Assembly (NCBI RefSeq): GCF_030433675.1
Contig: NZ_JAROCB010000001.1
Span: 62,001-126,000, forward strand
Origin: Leifsonia virtsii
GTDB lineage: Bacteria; Actinomycetota; Actinomycetes; Actinomycetales; Microbacteriaceae
Reading direction: 5' to 3'
Length of the DNA: 64,000 nt
In this document: piece after piece, positions 61,567 through 64,000 of the stretch
Layout of the letters: every line of letters begins with the position of its first letter
Position numbering within the stretch: position 1 is the stretch's first letter
Notes under the pieces: generated by a model
What the model was told of the DNA's origin: nothing
The model's database searches: none
Seen by the model: only the letters and a program-made list of their open reading frames with translations
Position numbers and translations under genes: made by a program

Positions 61567-62832
61567 ATGTCAGACATCGACCGCCCCGCCCAGCCGCACG
61601 TTCCGACGCCCGGCGAGGCGGCCGAGACCAACCGCGCGCCCGCGCGCTCCTGGTTCCAGCGCCGCCGCCGCGAGCTCGGCGAGCCGGTCGAGCCGGCCGA
61701 CGAGGCGGTGCCGCGCGGGATGCGGATCGCGGGCGCCTGGTCCTGGCGCCTGCTGGTGGTCGGCGCCGTCATCGCGGTGCTCATCTTCCTCATCATCCAG
61801 CTCAAGCTGATCGTCATCCCGGTGCTGATCGCCGTGCTGCTCTCCGGTCTGCTGGTGCCGTTCAAGGACTTCCTCATCCGGCACCGCTGGCCGAAGTGGC
61901 TCGCGATCGTCACGGTCCTGATCGTGCTGGTCGTCGTCGTGGCCGGCCTGTTCTACCTCGCGATCTGGCAGGTGACGCGGCAGAGCGCCCAGCTGCGGGA
62001 TCAGACGGTCACCGCGTTCAACGGCCTGCAGCAGTGGCTGACCACCGGCCCGCTCGGGCTCACCCACGACCAGATCAGCGGCGCGTTCTCCTCGCTCGGG
62101 AAGTCGATCCAGCAGGACGGCCAGGTCTTCCTCTCCGGCGCCCTGTCGGTCGGCTCGACGCTGGGTCACGTGCTCGCCGGCGCGCTGCTCACCCTGTTCA
62201 GCACCATCTTCATCCTGATCGACGGCAAGGGCATCTGGGCGTGGATCGTCCGGATCTTCCCGAAGCGGGCGCGCCCCGCAGTCGACGGCGCGGGCAAGGC
62301 GGGCTGGGTCACCCTCCGCAACTTCGCCAAGGTGCAGGTGCTCGTCGCGTCCATCGACGCGCTCGGCATCGGCCTCGGCGCCTTCTTCCTCGGGCTGCCG
62401 CTCGTCCTCCCGATCGCGGTGCTGGTCTTCCTCGGGTCGTTCATCCCCGTCGTCGGCGCGGTCGTCACCGGCGCGCTCGCCGTGTTCATCGCGCTCGTGT
62501 TCAAGGGATGGGTGTTCGCGCTCATCATGCTCGGCGTCGTGCTGCTGGTGCAGCAGATCGAGGGACACATCCTGCAGCCGCTCATCATGGGCTCGGCCGT
62601 CAAGGTGCACCCGCTCGCCGTGGTGCTCGCCGTCGCCGCCGGATCCCTGCTCGCCGGCATTCCGGGCGCGCTGTTCGCCGTGCCGTTCGTCGCGGTGCTC
62701 AACGTGATGGTGCACTACGTCTCCAGCGGCGTCTGGCGGACCGATCCCAGCGCGGTGTGGAAGGACGTGCCCGACCGCGCCATCTGGGAGACCGTGCCTC
62801 GGCCGGTGCGGAAGCCTCCGGCGCGGTCATGA
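61567..62832 (+). CDS. AI-2E family transporter (YdiK/TqsA/PerM-like)
   Basis: A 421-aa membrane protein with a long charged cytoplasmic N-terminus (about 55 residues) and eight predicted helices. Family marks: the helix pair LLVVGAVIAVLIFLIIQL / IVIPVLIAVLLSGLLVPF, and near the end FLGSFIPVVGAVVTGALAVFIAL plus QQIEGHILQPLIMGSAVKVHPLAVVLAV. The family exports autoinducer-2 or acts as a sodium/proton antiporter in different bacteria; the role here is open. Translated probably from a leaderless mRNA. Precedes ilvA by 53 bp with a separate -10. Confidence 0.92.
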   Translation: MSDIDRPAQPHVPTPGEAAETNRAPARSWFQRRRRELGEPVEPADEAVPRGMRIAGAWSWRLLVVGAVIAVLIFLIIQLKLIVIPVLIAVLLSGLLVPFKDFLIRHRWPKWLAIVTVLIVLVVVVAGLFYLAIWQVTRQSAQLRDQTVTAFNGLQQWLTTGPLGLTHDQISGAFSSLGKSIQQDGQVFLSGALSVGSTLGHVLAGALLTLFSTIFILIDGKGIWAWIVRIFPKRARPAVDGAGKAGWVTLRNFAKVQVLVASIDALGIGLGAFFLGLPLVLPIAVLVFLGSFIPVVGAVVTGALAVFIALVFKGWVFALIMLGVVLLVQQIEGHILQPLIMGSAVKVHPLAVVLAVAAGSLLAGIPGALFAVPFVAVLNVMVHYVSSGVWRTDPSAVWKDVPDRAIWETVPRPVRKPPARS

Positions 62833-62885
62833 CCGCGGCAAACCCCATGCGGCCGGGAGAATACGTCCGCCGGTAGGCTGACCAC

Positions 62886-64000
62886 GTGGCAACCGCGACC
62901 GATCACACGCGCACCCCGTTCGCCGGCCCCGGCCTCGGTGAGTTCGAGGCCGCCAGGGCCATCGTCGCCCGCGTCGCCCAGCCGACGCCGATGGAGAGCT
63001 CGCGCTACCTGTCCGACCTGCTCGGCGCGCCCGTGCTGCTCCAGTGCGAGAATCTGCAGCGCACCGGGTCGTACAAGATCCGCGGCGCGTACAACCGGCT
63101 GTCGAAGCTGAGCGCCGAGGAGCGCGAGCGCGGAGTCGTCGCCGCGTCCGCCGGCAACCACGCGCAGGGCGTCGCCTTCGCGGCGCGCGAGCTCGGCATC
63201 CACGCCACGATCTTCATGCCGGTGGGCGTCGCGATCCCCAAGTTCCAGGCGACGCGGGCGTACGGCGCCGACGTGGTGCTGAGCGGCAGCATCGTCGACG
63301 AGACGCTGCAGGCGGCGGCGGACTTCGCGGCCGAGACGGGCGCGGTGCTCATCCCGCCGTTCGACCATCCGGATGTGATCGCAGGCCAGGGCACGCTGGG
63401 CCTGGAGATCCTGGACGCGGTGCCCGACGTCGCGACCGTCGTGGTGCCGATCGGCGGCGGGGGACTGATCTCCGGCGTCGCCAGCGCCATCAAGCAGCGG
63501 GCGGCAGTGGAGGGGCGCACGGTCCGCGTGATCGGCGTGCAGGCCGCCAACGCCGCCGCGTACCCGCCCTCGCTCGCGGCGGGCGAGCCGACCGACATCG
63601 CGCTCCTCGCGACGATCGCCGACGGCATCGCGGTGCGCCGTCCGGGCGCGCTCAACTTCGAGATCATCCGCGAGGCGGTGGACGCCGTGGTCGCGGTGTC
63701 GGAGGACGACATCGCGCGCGCCATGGTGGTGCTCCTGGAGCGGGCCAAGCTCGTCGTGGAGCCGGCCGGCGCCGCGGGGGTCGCCGCCATCCTGACCGGC
63801 CAAGTGCCGGCCGACGGGACGACGGTGGCGATCCTCTCGGGCGGAAACATCGACCCGCTGCTCATGCAGCGCGTGATCAGCCAGGGCCTCGCGGCCTCCG
63901 ACCGCTACCTCAAGCTGCGGATCATGCTGCCCGACCGGCCAGGGCAGCTCGCCCGCATCGCCGAGATCCTGGCGGGCGTCAACGCGAACGTCGTGGAGGT
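62886..64000 (+). CDS. ilvA: Threonine ammonia-lyase (3' end outside window)
   Basis: PLP enzyme converting threonine to 2-oxobutyrate, the first committed step to isoleucine. The frame is open to the window end (371 codons). Seen: PTPMESSRYLSDLLGAPVLLQCENLQRTGSYKIRGAYNRL, with the PLP lysine in SYKIRGA near residue 68, AASAGNHAQGVAFAARELG, VVPIGGGGLISGVASAIK, and the C-terminal SGGNIDPLLMQRV, then the start of an ACT domain (LKLRIMLPDRPGQLARIAEIL). An ACT domain fits a feedback-regulated or catabolic (tdcB-like) form. GTG follows TAGGCT (62874-62879) by 6 nt: leaderless. Confidence 0.93.
   Translation, partial: MATATDHTRTPFAGPGLGEFEAARAIVARVAQPTPMESSRYLSDLLGAPVLLQCENLQRTGSYKIRGAYNRLSKLSAEERERGVVAASAGNHAQGVAFAARELGIHATIFMPVGVAIPKFQATRAYGADVVLSGSIVDETLQAAADFAAETGAVLIPPFDHPDVIAGQGTLGLEILDAVPDVATVVVPIGGGGLISGVASAIKQRAAVEGRTVRVIGVQAANAAAYPPSLAAGEPTDIALLATIADGIAVRRPGALNFEIIREAVDAVVAVSEDDIARAMVVLLERAKLVVEPAGAAGVAAILTGQVPADGTTVAILSGGNIDPLLMQRVISQGLAASDRYLKLRIMLPDRPGQLARIAEILAGVNANVVE

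Overview
The window is a contiguous piece of a high-GC (about 70% by eye) actinobacterial chromosome. Gene content and order point to the Microbacteriaceae, Leifsonia or a close relative: a metG-tatD-rsmA-ispE run, tRNA-Gln-glmU-prs, rplY-pth-mfd-mazG, an enolase-DivIC-DUF501 run, a teichoic-acid polymerase fused to a GT4 glycosyltransferase, and an iron-regulated siderophore transporter. Genus is inference; no rRNA is present. No phage, IS element, integrase or CRISPR array was seen. This is core chromosome with small accessory cassettes.

Layout. 1-3.3 kb: translation and isoprenoid housekeeping operon. 3.5-8.8 kb (minus): large LuxR-family ATPase regulator, an ABC-F protein, and a GNAT acetyltransferase broken by one in-frame TGA. 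8.8-13.7 kb: AidB-type acyl-CoA dehydrogenase convergent with the TagF/GT4 fusion, then a MarR regulator. 13.8-16.3 kb: tRNA-Gln, glmU, prs. 16.3-18.7 kb: MGT-type glycosyltransferase divergent from a TetR regulator. 18.8-21.8 kb: gnd divergent from gluconokinase, then a MarR/SRPBCC pair. 22-30.5 kb: rplY, pth, a DUF4190-like membrane protein, an alpha/beta hydrolase, mfd, nhaA, mazG. 30.6-34.6 kb: a siderophore ABC operon behind a near-perfect DtxR/IdeR box. 35-42.5 kb: hisS, DUF1349, eno, DivIC, DUF501, an orphan mycosin-like subtilase and NDH-2. 42.8-44.7 kb: small genes, including a 35-aa membrane protein and a class-I-shaped tRNA-Leu(UAA). 44.7-51.6 kb: an Ig-repeat membrane protein divergent from a translationally coupled TetR-MFS-PLP enzyme-sugar lactone oxidase operon. 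51.7-56.6 kb: htpX-lemA, an ABC-2 exporter, and a YcaQ-like winged-helix protein with a partner. 56.8-60.8 kb: a four-gene ABC importer behind a possible PHO box. 60.9-64 kb: a protein of unknown family, an AI-2E exporter-like protein, and the start of threonine ammonia-lyase.

Two patterns run through the window. First, many monocistronic genes have a TANNNT -10 hexamer ending 6-7 nt before the start codon, which predicts leaderless mRNAs. Second, the gaps between genes, mostly convergent pairs, are filled by long hairpins. Three of these share a GCGACTG...CGGAACG arm and form a dispersed palindromic repeat family. One is a perfect 34-bp inverted repeat that contains both flanking stop codons, and one gap is a 20-bp tandem repeat of four units. 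No complete new multi-gene system can be claimed. The best candidates for undescribed biology are the repeat family, the four-gene oxidase/PLP operon, the unknown protein at 60.9 kb and the unusual tRNA-Leu.
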